Shown here piece by piece: positions 1-7,872 of a DNA stretch of 64,000 nt. The notes below the pieces were generated by a model. The model ran no database searches. It was not told where the DNA came from and saw only the letters and a program-made list of their open reading frames with translations. The DNA comes from Sphaerimonospora sp050942215 (GTDB lineage: Bacteria > Actinomycetota > Actinomycetes > Streptosporangiales > Streptosporangiaceae), in assembly GCF_050942215.1 (NCBI RefSeq), contig NZ_CP192056.1:3844001-3908000 (forward strand), in the 5' to 3' direction. Each line of letters opens with the position of its first letter. The stretch's first letter is position 1. The position numbers and the translations under genes are program-made.

Positions 1-2
1 CG

Positions 3-1346
3 CCGACATTCGTCCTCGGCACCGTGGACAAGTTCGCCCGGCTGGCCTGGGAACCCGACGCGGGACGGCTGTTCGGCGGCGAGTGCCTGCCTCCGTCCTT
101 GGTGATCCAGGACGAGCTGCACCTGCTCACCGGCCCGCTCGGCACCACCGCGGGTCTGTACGAGGCGGCCGTGCTCGAACTGTGCTCGTGGAGTGAAGCC
201 CGCGGACCGAAGGTCGTCGCGTCCACCGCCACCATTCGGCGTGCGAGCGAGCAGATCCGCGGGCTGTACGGCCGCGACGTCCAACTGTTCCCCTCGGCGG
301 GCCTGGACGCCCACTACTCCTATTTCGCCGAACCGGATCACACCGTCCCGGGGCGCAAGTACGTCGGCGTCATGGCGCAGGGCCATACCGCCGGTCGCGC
401 GACGGCGGTGACCGCGGCCGCCATGTTGCACGCCCCCATGGAGCTGCACGAGGAGCACCGCGACGACTACTGGACGCTCGTCGCCTACCACCACAGCATG
501 CGGGAGCTTGGCCGGACCCGTACCGCCGCCGGTGACGAGATCCCCGCGCATCTGCGCGGCCTCGGCTCGCCGGGACGCCGCCGTGAACTGACGGAACGCC
601 AGGTGGAGGAGCTGTCCAGTAACCTCGACAGATCCGAGCAGCCCAAACTGCTGGACCGCCTTGAGCTGAGTTGCGAGGATCCCGACAGCGTTTCCATGGT
701 CGTCTGTACCAACATGCTGTCGGTCGGAGTGGACGTGAAGCGGCTGGCGCTGATGCTGATGCTCGGCCAGCCCAAGGCGACAGCGGAGTACATCCAGGCG
801 AGCAGCCGCGTCGGGCGGCACGGCGTCCCCGGGCTCGTGGTCACCTTCCTCAACGCGACCCGGTCGCGTGACCGCTCGCACTACGAGACGTTCGGAACCT
901 TCCACCAGGCGCTCTACCAGCATGTCGAGCCGACCAGCGTGACTCCGTGGTCGATCCCGTCCCGCCGCCGGGCGCTGCACGCCGCGTTGGTGATCCTTGT
1001 CCGGCACGGTCTTGGGCTGTCGGCGGACGATCAGGCCGGCGACGTCCTCCACCACGCCGGCGAACTGGCCGAGGCCGCATCCCGGCTGGTCCGTTGTGCG
1101 GCCAAGGCGGACCCGTCCGCCGCCGGCGAAGTGCGGGCCGACCTCGATGGACTTCGCCGGGCCTGGCTGGACGCGGCGGAGCAGGCGAGACAGGCGGGCA
1201 AACGCCTGTACTACAAGCCCGCGGGAAAGGCGCAGGAGAGCCTGCTCAAGAACTTCGACCGGCCCGGCGGCATGTGGGAGGCGCAGCATTCCATGCGGAG
1301 TGTCGATCGTGAATGCCAGGTCATCGTGAAGGGGGCCGGGGAATGA
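3..1346 (+). CDS. drmA: DrmA-like DISARM helicase, C-terminal part (5' end outside window)
   Basis: This is the C-terminal part of a large superfamily 2 helicase of the DISARM anti-phage system. The reading frame is open to the left edge and reads PTFVLGTVDKFARLAW, a segment typical of DrmA, so the first in-frame GTG at 24 is not the real start. Visible motifs are a Walker B-like DELH (VIQDELHLL), the STAT motif III (ASTATIRRA), and a motif V/VI region with SVGVDVKRL followed by QASSRVGR. Walker A lies upstream of the window. The stop overlaps the drmB start in ATGA. DrmA is a core DISARM protein that acts on phage DNA together with DrmB. The family call is secure; whether the whole locus is a classical DISARM cannot be judged because the upstream genes are missing. 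Confidence 0.85.
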   Translation, partial: PTFVLGTVDKFARLAWEPDAGRLFGGECLPPSLVIQDELHLLTGPLGTTAGLYEAAVLELCSWSEARGPKVVASTATIRRASEQIRGLYGRDVQLFPSAGLDAHYSYFAEPDHTVPGRKYVGVMAQGHTAGRATAVTAAAMLHAPMELHEEHRDDYWTLVAYHHSMRELGRTRTAAGDEIPAHLRGLGSPGRRRELTERQVEELSSNLDRSEQPKLLDRLELSCEDPDSVSMVVCTNMLSVGVDVKRLALMLMLGQPKATAEYIQASSRVGRHGVPGLVVTFLNATRSRDRSHYETFGTFHQALYQHVEPTSVTPWSIPSRRRALHAALVILVRHGLGLSADDQAGDVLHHAGELAEAASRLVRCAAKADPSAAGEVRADLDGLRRAWLDAAEQARQAGKRLYYKPAGKAQESLLKNFDRPGGMWEAQHSMRSVDRECQVIVKGAGE

Positions 1347-3196
1347 GCACCCGCAAGTTACGCGTCCGGCAGGCGCAGACGGTCGTGCCTTTCGGAGTGG
1401 GCGCGGTATTCGACGTCCAGGGCGAATCGTTCGTCGCGGCCGGGATCGCCGACTGGCCGTCGCCACGGGATCTGGAACGGATCCACGCGCCCCGGCTGGA
1501 ACGGAAGCTGAAGGTCACGGGCCTGTGGGCGCCGCTGCAAGCACCGGTCGCCGACTACGATGTCCCCGACGCGTCGGGGCCGGCATTCATCCGCTTCCCG
1601 GCCTGGCTCTTCTGTGGATCGTGCCGCCGGATGACGCACTGGCGGATCCAGGACGAGAAGTTCGGGCATCCGCCCTACTGCGCCTTCTGCAGCCCGCGGC
1701 ACAAACTCACCCCGATGCGGTTCGTCCAGATCTGCGAGGCCGGGCACCTGGGCGACGTCGACTGGTGGTACTGGGCGCACTCCGAGCTCACACCGGAGGA
1801 ACGCGACAGATGCCCGGGGCCCACGGCGCTGAGCTTCGAGGCCGGGGAGAACGCCACCGGACTTGAGGCACTGACGGTGCGCTGCCGGCACGAGGAGTGC
1901 AAGACGGCCCGCAGGGACCTGCTCGACATACTCGGGAGACAGAAGATGCGCTGCTGCGGGCGCAATCCCTGGGAGCGGTTCAGCGAGCGGAAGGACTGCG
2001 GGGAGCAGATCCAGATCGTGCAGCGGACCGCGGGCAACGTCTACTACCCCGTCATCCATTCGGCGCTCGACATTCCGGCCCTTCCCGCGCCCGCGGCGGC
2101 CGAGGACGAGGCAACGCGACGAATTCGGGAGCATCCATTCTTCGGCACGCTGTGCCAGTCACCCGACGCACCGGGAGCGGACGGCCTCATCGTGATCATT
2201 GCGGAGGTGGCCGAGGCCGACCCATCGTTCGTCAGACGGCTCATGGAGGAGGAAACCGGGCAGGCCGCCGGCCCGGCGGCAGCGCCCACCGGGGAGGGGC
2301 CCGATCTCAGCAGGGGCGAGTGGGCCGCCTTCACCGCGGCCGAACCCGCGCGTAGCGCCCATTTCGTCACCCACGAGGTCAACCTGGGCTCGTCACAAGA
2401 GTCCCCGTGGACTGAGCTGGAGTCGAGGATTTCGCGGGTCGTGGTGGCCGAACGGATCCGTGAGGTCCGTGCGCTCCAGGGTTTCAGTCGGGTCTCCCCG
2501 GAGGGCCGGATGATTCCGGTGGACCCCTCGGGACGCCGACGCTGGCTGCCCGCTGTCGAGGTGTTCGGCGAAGGGATCTTCCTGACACTGGACGAAGAAC
2601 TGCTCGGGCAGTGGGAGGCCCGTCCTGAGGTTCGTGCGCGCACCGCGGGGATGAAGGCGGACCTGGCGAAGTCGTTCCAGCAGGACCGAATCGAAGCCTT
2701 CGCCGGCCCCCGGCTGTTACCGCGGCTGCCATTGCTGCACACACTGGGGCATCTTCTCGTCCGGCAACTATCCTTCGAATCCGGGTACAGTGCCGCGTCA
2801 CTGCGAGAGCGGGTGTACGCGCGTTCTGCGGAGGGCAGTGGCCATCAGTACGGACTGCTGATATACACCGCCTCCGGCGATGCGGCGGGCACGCTGGGCG
2901 GTCTCGCGCGCCAGGGCGAACCCGACCTACTTCCCGAGCTTCTCCTACGGCTTCTGGAACAGGCCGCCTGGTGCTCGGCCGACCCGCTGTGCTCCGAGCA
3001 CGGTGGCCAGGGGTACGGCAATCTGAACCGGGCGGCCTGCCACGCCTGCGTGCTCATCTCCGAGACCAGCTGTGAGGTGGGCAACATTCTGCTCGACCGA
3101 GTGATGGTGATCGGCGGCTCAGGGGTTCCGGGGTTCTTCGAACCCGTCGTCCAGGCCGCTCGAGAAGAGGCGGCGCACCGGGTCGGTGAGTGGTGA
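1343..3196 (+). CDS. drmB: DrmB-like protein with C-terminal DUF1998
   Basis: This 617-residue protein begins MSTRKLRVRQAQTVVPFG, the N-terminal signature of DrmB (PFGVGAVFDVQGESFVAAG follows). The ATG at 1343 overlaps the drmA stop by four bases, which favours it over a GTG 30 bases upstream. Cysteine pairs CGSC, CAFC and CC/C-rich segments between about residues 85 and 230 look like zinc sites. The C-terminal third is DUF1998: LLHTLGHLLVRQLS, YGLLIYTASGDAAGTLGG, WCSADPLC and ACHACVLISETSCEVGN. DrmB pairs with the DrmA helicase in DISARM. The central 300 residues are variable. The next gene overlaps its stop. Confidence 0.87.
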   Translation: MSTRKLRVRQAQTVVPFGVGAVFDVQGESFVAAGIADWPSPRDLERIHAPRLERKLKVTGLWAPLQAPVADYDVPDASGPAFIRFPAWLFCGSCRRMTHWRIQDEKFGHPPYCAFCSPRHKLTPMRFVQICEAGHLGDVDWWYWAHSELTPEERDRCPGPTALSFEAGENATGLEALTVRCRHEECKTARRDLLDILGRQKMRCCGRNPWERFSERKDCGEQIQIVQRTAGNVYYPVIHSALDIPALPAPAAAEDEATRRIREHPFFGTLCQSPDAPGADGLIVIIAEVAEADPSFVRRLMEEETGQAAGPAAAPTGEGPDLSRGEWAAFTAAEPARSAHFVTHEVNLGSSQESPWTELESRISRVVVAERIREVRALQGFSRVSPEGRMIPVDPSGRRRWLPAVEVFGEGIFLTLDEELLGQWEARPEVRARTAGMKADLAKSFQQDRIEAFAGPRLLPRLPLLHTLGHLLVRQLSFESGYSAASLRERVYARSAEGSGHQYGLLIYTASGDAAGTLGGLARQGEPDLLPELLLRLLEQAAWCSADPLCSEHGGQGYGNLNRAACHACVLISETSCEVGNILLDRVMVIGGSGVPGFFEPVVQAAREEAAHRVGEW

Positions 3197-4296
3197 CCGT
3201 CGGTTATCTCGACCTGCTCACCGAGCAGCGCGCCGTGCTTGATCGGCTCGCCGAGCCCGGCCATCACCTGGTCAGCGGACCGCCCGGATCCGGCAAGAGT
3301 CTGCTCGCGATCCACCATGCCGCCGCGCTGGAGATCGTCGGCCGTCCTGTGACGCTGATCGCGCATTCGAAGCTGCTCGGACAGCATCTGGATGCCGATG
3401 GCGTGCGGCTCGGCTCGTCGTTGCCCATCAAGACCTTTCACGGCTGGGTGCACGCCTGGTACCGGGAGACCACCGGATCGCCCCTCGGCGGAGCAAGGAT
3501 CGGCGCCTTCGACTGGCCCCGCTTGATGTCCGCGGCCCTGCACGACTCCGGACGACGGGGGCATGTTCTCGTCATCGACGAAGCACAGGACCTCCCCCAG
3601 GAGTTCTTCAGCCTGTGCAGGGTCCTCGGAATGGACGTGATCGCGTTCGCCGACGAGTACCAGCGGATCACCAGTACCCAATCCACGCTCGATGAGATCG
3701 AGAAGGCCCTCGGCGGGTGTGGTCGGCTGGAGATCAGCACCAACCTGAGGAACCCGCGCCCGGTCGCGGAACTCGCCCGCCACTTTTACCCGGGGCTGCA
3801 CCGGCCGCCGCTGCCGCATCGGGACGGGCCGGTTCCGGTCCTGCTGTGGCGCCCGGAAGCGCGCCGTCCATTCGCGCGCTGGCTCGCCCGATACGCCGAG
3901 AACCATCGCACGCTCACGATCGGAGTGGTGGTCAAGCGTAGCCGCGAGCAGGGAGAGTTGCTGACGGAGATCGAACGATTGCACCCCGGCCTGCGACCAC
4001 AGATCTATATCGGTGCTGCGGGAGACCCGCGGTACCGGAAGATCGACCCGGATCGTCCTGGTCTGCGACTGGTGAACCGGGCAAGCGTCAAGGGCCTGGA
4101 ATTCGACACCGTGATCGTCCCGGATGCGCATCTGGACTCGGGTGATCCGTCCAGTGTCGATCTGCAGATGTTGTACTACGTACTCACCACAAGAACGCGT
4201 CGGGAACTGTACATCTGCTATTCGGGTGACCAGGAGCCTCGGCTGTTAGGCGGGATACCACAGCGGACCCTCGCCCGGCGAGTCCTGCCCGACTAG
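3193..4296 (+). CDS. Short UvrD/Rep-like superfamily 1 ATPase-helicase coupled to drmAB
   Basis: This 367-residue superfamily 1 helicase-like ATPase has Walker A GPPGSGKS near the N-terminus, Walker B LVIDEAQD, a motif III-like FADEYQRI, motif V NRASVKGLEFDTVIV and a motif VI-like LTTRTRRELYI. It is about half the length of UvrD and lacks room for the 1B and 2B subdomains. The GTG at 3193 overlaps the drmB stop as GTGA and is preferred over the GTG three bases earlier. In canonical DISARM the gene after drmB is drmC (phospholipase D fold); here its place is taken by this helicase. The stop codon lies within a sequence resembling an IS end, so the C-terminus may have been trimmed. Confidence 0.75.
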   Translation: MTVGYLDLLTEQRAVLDRLAEPGHHLVSGPPGSGKSLLAIHHAAALEIVGRPVTLIAHSKLLGQHLDADGVRLGSSLPIKTFHGWVHAWYRETTGSPLGGARIGAFDWPRLMSAALHDSGRRGHVLVIDEAQDLPQEFFSLCRVLGMDVIAFADEYQRITSTQSTLDEIEKALGGCGRLEISTNLRNPRPVAELARHFYPGLHRPPLPHRDGPVPVLLWRPEARRPFARWLARYAENHRTLTIGVVVKRSREQGELLTEIERLHPGLRPQIYIGAAGDPRYRKIDPDRPGLRLVNRASVKGLEFDTVIVPDAHLDSGDPSSVDLQMLYYVLTTRTRRELYICYSGDQEPRLLGGIPQRTLARRVLPD

Positions 4297-4433
4297 GGCC
4301 TGTTTCACAGGTTGATCTCTGCGTGCTTTCCGGCCGACATGATCGCCGTGAGGGTCGTGGAGAGGAACCTGGAACGGAGGGTGGCAGTGCCGAGGGCCGC
4401 GTCCTTGCGCCGCGTGTTGTCCCGTCGCGATCG
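4297..4433. other. IS-end-like sequence and unassigned scar after the helicase gene
   Basis: The bases directly after the helicase stop (TAGGGCCTGTTTCACAG) resemble the end of the IS5-family element at 27.77 kb, which reads TAGGGCCTGTATCAAAG on the strand entering the element. This suggests a solo terminal repeat left by an insertion or deletion. No transposase remnant is recognisable in the remaining 110 bases. Confidence 0.3.
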
Positions 4434-4575
4434 TCAATCGGTCCGGGCGCCGAGGCTCCGCGCCAGGGTGGGGATCATCACCGTGGCAGGGATGAGGTGC
4501 AGTCCGAGGAGGGCGGTGGTGGCGGCGGTGTCCGCCCCGACGAGGAGGGGCGGGACCAGCGAGATCGCGGTCAGC
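4434..4575 (-). pseudogene. C-terminal fragment of a DUF6069-like membrane protein
   Basis: On the minus strand a reading frame without a start codon encodes two hydrophobic stretches, LTAISLVPPLLVGADTAATT and LHLIPATVMIPTLARSL, ending with TGA at 4436-4434. The pattern (a PPLLVGAD loop between helices, then IPALARRL at the end) is that of the last two helices of DUF6069 family proteins of actinobacteria. About 46 codons remain, and the upstream end is joined directly to an asparaginase fragment. The family is recognised from memory of the pattern, so the call is moderate. Confidence 0.45.
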
Positions 4576-4579
4576 GGAG

Positions 4580-4670
4580 AATCTCATCGGCGAACACGAC
4601 GAGCGCTTCCAGGCCGCGGGCATCGGTGCCGGCGGCTGTGCGTACCGCCGCCGGCAGGTTCGCCGGTCCG
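4580..4670 (-). pseudogene. Fragment of an L-asparaginase gene
   Basis: The minus strand encodes GPANLPAAVRTAAGTDARGL followed by EALVVFADEI, then a stop. This is the same protein segment as GPANLLAAVRTAASTDARDL in the complete asparaginase at 48813-49802 (DNA 49330-49423), with several substitutions. Only about 30 codons survive and all active-site motifs are missing. It is a diverged second copy, not a recent exact duplication, and is joined to the DUF6069-like fragment. Confidence 0.7.
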
Positions 4671-5102
4671 TTTCGCGAGGCCGCGGCCACCGGGATGGCG
4701 GCCGTACCAGGTCGGCAAGGGTGACGACGCCGCGGGATGGAAGTTTCACGGATTCGAATACCTCGGCATCACGCGGTCGACATCCGACTGCTATTTCCTA
4801 CATGTCCCATATATCGGCATCTCTTGCCGTTTGGGCAATCTGTGAACGGCTCCCACCGCTGACAGGACCCATCGCCCACGCCACAGGCCGTGCGGGGACC
4901 GGGATTTAGGACAGGCCACCGGCACGGCGGGTGCGGGCGGGCTGCGCAGATCCCCCGGCGCCTTCCCAAGATCAGGTCTTTTCACGTACCAGAAGAGCGG
5001 GTTATCACAGGTCTGGAAGCGGAGTGATCCAATTACTCCGCTCCCAGCTCTTCATCCGCCGGCCGCACGATCCGGTACGGCCCGATGTGAATCGAGGATG
5101 CC
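4671..5102. other. Intergenic stretch without a recognisable gene
   Basis: Both strands were read and no convincing coding signal was found. The first part continues the recombination scar. The last 100 bases must hold the promoter of the secreted-protein gene; GAGG lies about six bases before its TTG start. Confidence 0.4.
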
Positions 5103-6197
5103 TTGCAACTGTTACGAAGAGTGATCTCCCGGATTGTCTTCACCGTCGCGCTCGTCGCGGCCGGCCTCGGCTCCGCCGCCACCGGCGCGCAGGCCGCCGT
5201 GCCGGACCGCTGGGGGTTCGCCCTCGTCGACGTCCCCTCGGGCGTCCCCAACCTCACCTACCAGGCGGGCAGCTGGCCCGGTGGCTTCAACGTCACGGTC
5301 GCACCCGGCGGGATGATCGGCCAGACGTACGTCACGTTCCCGCAGATCGCCTCCAGGCGGGGGGTCGTACACGTCACCGCGGTCTCCGACGCGCCTGTCT
5401 GGTGTCAGATCCAGAAGTGGGGGCCGAGCGGCCTCGACCAGGTCGCGGTGGTGCAGTGCTACCACTACGGCGGGCAACCGACATTCACCCCGTTCTCCAT
5501 CGTCTTCGCGGAGAGCAGCGGCGTCCTGCCGCTCTGGTCCGAGACGTTCGGCACCGTTTTCTGGAACGGCTCCTCCATCGGCTCGCAGTACAACTCGATG
5601 GGCGCGGTGAACACCGTCGTACCCACCGGTGCCGGGCAGTGGCTGGTCACCCTCCCGGGCCTCGGCTCGGCGACCGCCGCCGGCAACGTTCAGGTGACGG
5701 CCGTCGACTCCAACCGGCCGGCCCGCTGCAAGGTCGGCAAGTGGAGTTCGGCGTCCACCGCTCAGCAGGTCCTGGTGGTGTGCCACGACGCGGTGGACCG
5801 GCCGTACGACACCGGCTGGACCCTCACCTACGAGCGCCGGCGAGCGGTGACCGGGGCGGCGAACCCGCCCAGGAACTTCGCCTACACCTTCGACCACGAC
5901 TACACCAACCCGGGCCCGTACGTCCCGGCCCCGGCGGAGATCAACTACAACTCGCAGGGCGCGGTGAACACCGTGCAGAGCGCGGGCGTCGGCCAGCGTT
6001 TGGTGATCTTCCCGGCCGTCGGCGTACGCCAGACCAACGTGCAGGTGACGGCGTACGGGCCGGACCCCTACTACTGCAACCTGCTGGTCCCCTGGATCTC
6101 CAGCGGCTCGACCACCTACGTCCGTAACGTCGTCTGCTACAAGGGCACCAGCCGGGTCGACCAGCCCTCGCTGGTCACCCACCTCTCGGCCTACTGA
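5103..6197 (+). CDS. Secreted protein with three related cysteine-containing repeats
   Basis: This 364-residue protein starts at TTG, with a GAGG upstream, and has a Sec signal peptide: basic MQLLRRVISR, a hydrophobic core, and a probable cleavage after GAQA. The mature part holds three copies of one unit. Each has GVVHV/GAVNTV-like and NVQVTAV/NVQVTAY strands followed by a cysteine pair about 20 residues apart: WCQIQKW to VVQCYH, RCKVGKW to VVCHD, and YCNLLVPW to VVCYK. Each pair probably forms a disulfide inside its unit. There are no membrane helices after the signal, no sortase motif and no catalytic motif I can name. The gene stands alone and ends in a strong hairpin. Function unknown; an extracellular binding or structural protein is possible. 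Confidence 0.75.
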   Translation: MQLLRRVISRIVFTVALVAAGLGSAATGAQAAVPDRWGFALVDVPSGVPNLTYQAGSWPGGFNVTVAPGGMIGQTYVTFPQIASRRGVVHVTAVSDAPVWCQIQKWGPSGLDQVAVVQCYHYGGQPTFTPFSIVFAESSGVLPLWSETFGTVFWNGSSIGSQYNSMGAVNTVVPTGAGQWLVTLPGLGSATAAGNVQVTAVDSNRPARCKVGKWSSASTAQQVLVVCHDAVDRPYDTGWTLTYERRRAVTGAANPPRNFAYTFDHDYTNPGPYVPAPAEINYNSQGAVNTVQSAGVGQRLVIFPAVGVRQTNVQVTAYGPDPYYCNLLVPWISSGSTTYVRNVVCYKGTSRVDQPSLVTHLSAY

Positions 6198-6229
6198 CAC
6201 CACCACCCTGAAACCGGGCCGTACGAAAA

Positions 6230-6268
6230 GGCCGGTGGCCGCGTCAGGGGCTGACGCGGCCACCGGCC
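6230..6268 (+). terminator. Strong hairpin terminator
   Basis: A perfect 17-bp inverted repeat (6230-6246 and 6252-6268) with a five-base loop sits 33 bases after the stop of the secreted-protein gene. No U-tract follows, as is common in actinomycetes. Confidence 0.85.
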
Positions 6269-6609
6269 TGCTCTTCGGGTCCGGGAGCGGATTGCGAAAT
6301 CCATTCGCCGGCCCGCAACACCCCGCCGGACGAGTACGAAGCCCTCCACTACTACGCTCGACACCACCCCAGCGGACGTCCCGAGCCGGTCCTCGATGGC
6401 GGCCGCCGTCGCGGCAGCCGCCGGGTGCTCCGGCGGATACAGGCCGAACGGGCACACACGGGCGAGCAGGATCGCGTCCACGTCGTCCGCCGTCCGTCGC
6501 GGCGTGCTCCTCCCCCTCGCCGAGCACGCCGAGCGAGCGCGCGGCACGCGGCCCGGCGTGTGTCCGTCTGCTCCGGCGGAAGTTCCTCCGGCCGGCCGCG
6601 AAACCGTCG
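6269..6609. other. Intergenic stretch, possible decayed minus-strand coding sequence
   Basis: On the minus strand around 6340-6490 a frame reads DDVDAILLARVCPFGLYPPE and looks more protein-like than the other frames. It has no ribosome binding site, family match or sensible end. It could be a gene relic; otherwise nothing is seen here. Confidence 0.25.
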
Positions 6610-7872
6610 TCAGTGGGTGGCGGCGCCGGCCCGGCGCTTGGTCCAGACGTCGAATGCGACAGCGGCGAGCAGTACGGCGCCCTTGACGAGCATCACCCGC
6701 TCACTCGGCGACCCGATCAGTGACATGCCGTTGTTGATCACACCCATGATGAGGCCGCCGGTGATCGCGCCGACCACCTTGCCGACACCGCCCTGAACGG
6801 CGGCGCCGCCGATGAAGGCGGCCGCGATCGCGTCCAGCTCGAACGCGTTGCCCGCCGTGGGACCCGCCTGGTTGAGCCGACCGGCGAAGATGACGCCGGC
6901 CAGGGCACCGAGAACGCCCATGTTGACGAAGATCCAGAAGACCACCGACTTGACCTTGACGCCGGACAGGATCGCGGCCTGCAGGTTGCCGCCGATGGCG
7001 TAGATCTGGCGGCCGGTGACCGCGCGGCTGGTGACCAGGGAGTAGGCCAGCACGAGGAGGGCGAGCAGGATCAGGACCCAGGGCAGGTTCTTGAACCGGG
7101 CCAACTGGACCACGACGGCGATGACCACCGCGGCCGCTAGGACGATCTTGAGCAGGAAGACCGGCAGTGGGTCCACGCTCTGCCGGTAACGAAGCCGGGC
7201 GGCGCGGGCGCGCCACTGGGTCGCGGCGATGCAGGCGACCGTGGCGAGGCCGACCAGCAGGCTGAACAGGTCGGCTCCGCCGAGCGGCCCGAGCCCCACG
7301 TTGCCGAGGTAGCCGTCGGTGAACCCGTTCGAGAGCGTACGGACCGGGTCGGGGAAGGGGCCGATGCCCTGGTTGCCCAGCACGGTCAGGGTGAGGGCAC
7401 GGAACAGCAGCATGCCGGCGAGCGTGACGATGAAGGCGGGGATGCCGAAGTAGGCGATCCAGAAGCCCTGCCACGCCCCGATCAGCCCGCCCGCGACGAG
7501 GGTGATGAGCAGGGCCAGCGGCCAGGGCAGGCCGTAGTTCACCATCAGGACCGCGGCGATGGCGCCGGTGACGGCGACCACCGATCCCACCGAGAGGTCG
7601 ATGTGCCCGGCGATGATGATGATGATCATCCCGATGGACAGGATCAGGATGTAGGAGTTCTGGACGATGATGTTGGAGATGTTCTGCGGTTCGAGCAGAG
7701 CGCCGTCGGTGAGCATCGAGAACAGCACGACGATCAGCGCGAACGCGACGTAGATGCCGCTCTGCCGGACGTTGAGCGACAGGCGTCCGGAGAGGCGGCC
7801 ACGACGTCCGGGCCGCACCTCGGCCGGCTCAGGTTCGGCACCGGTCTCGGTGGGAGTGACGCTGCTGCTCAT
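6610..7872 (-). CDS. mmsB: Multiple-monosaccharide ABC transporter permease
   Basis: This 420-residue polytopic membrane protein is of the BPD_transp_2 type (XylH/GguB/MmsB). The ATG at 7872 (MSSSVTPTETG) overlaps the mmsA stop as ATGA; the longer open frame upstream lies inside mmsA and is not coding. Family hallmarks are IIIIAGHIDLSVGSVVAVTG in the first third, FIVTLAGMLLFRAL in the middle, ITGRQIYAIGGN-like VTGRQIYAIGGN, and FIGGAAVQGGVGKVVGAI near the end. It carries the extra central helices of the XylH/GguB branch, which make it longer than RbsC. It forms the channel for sugars delivered by ChvE and driven by MmsA. Confidence 0.93.
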   Translation of the reverse strand: MSSSVTPTETGAEPEPAEVRPGRRGRLSGRLSLNVRQSGIYVAFALIVVLFSMLTDGALLEPQNISNIIVQNSYILILSIGMIIIIIAGHIDLSVGSVVAVTGAIAAVLMVNYGLPWPLALLITLVAGGLIGAWQGFWIAYFGIPAFIVTLAGMLLFRALTLTVLGNQGIGPFPDPVRTLSNGFTDGYLGNVGLGPLGGADLFSLLVGLATVACIAATQWRARAARLRYRQSVDPLPVFLLKIVLAAAVVIAVVVQLARFKNLPWVLILLALLVLAYSLVTSRAVTGRQIYAIGGNLQAAILSGVKVKSVVFWIFVNMGVLGALAGVIFAGRLNQAGPTAGNAFELDAIAAAFIGGAAVQGGVGKVVGAITGGLIMGVINNGMSLIGSPSERVMLVKGAVLLAAVAFDVWTKRRAGAATH

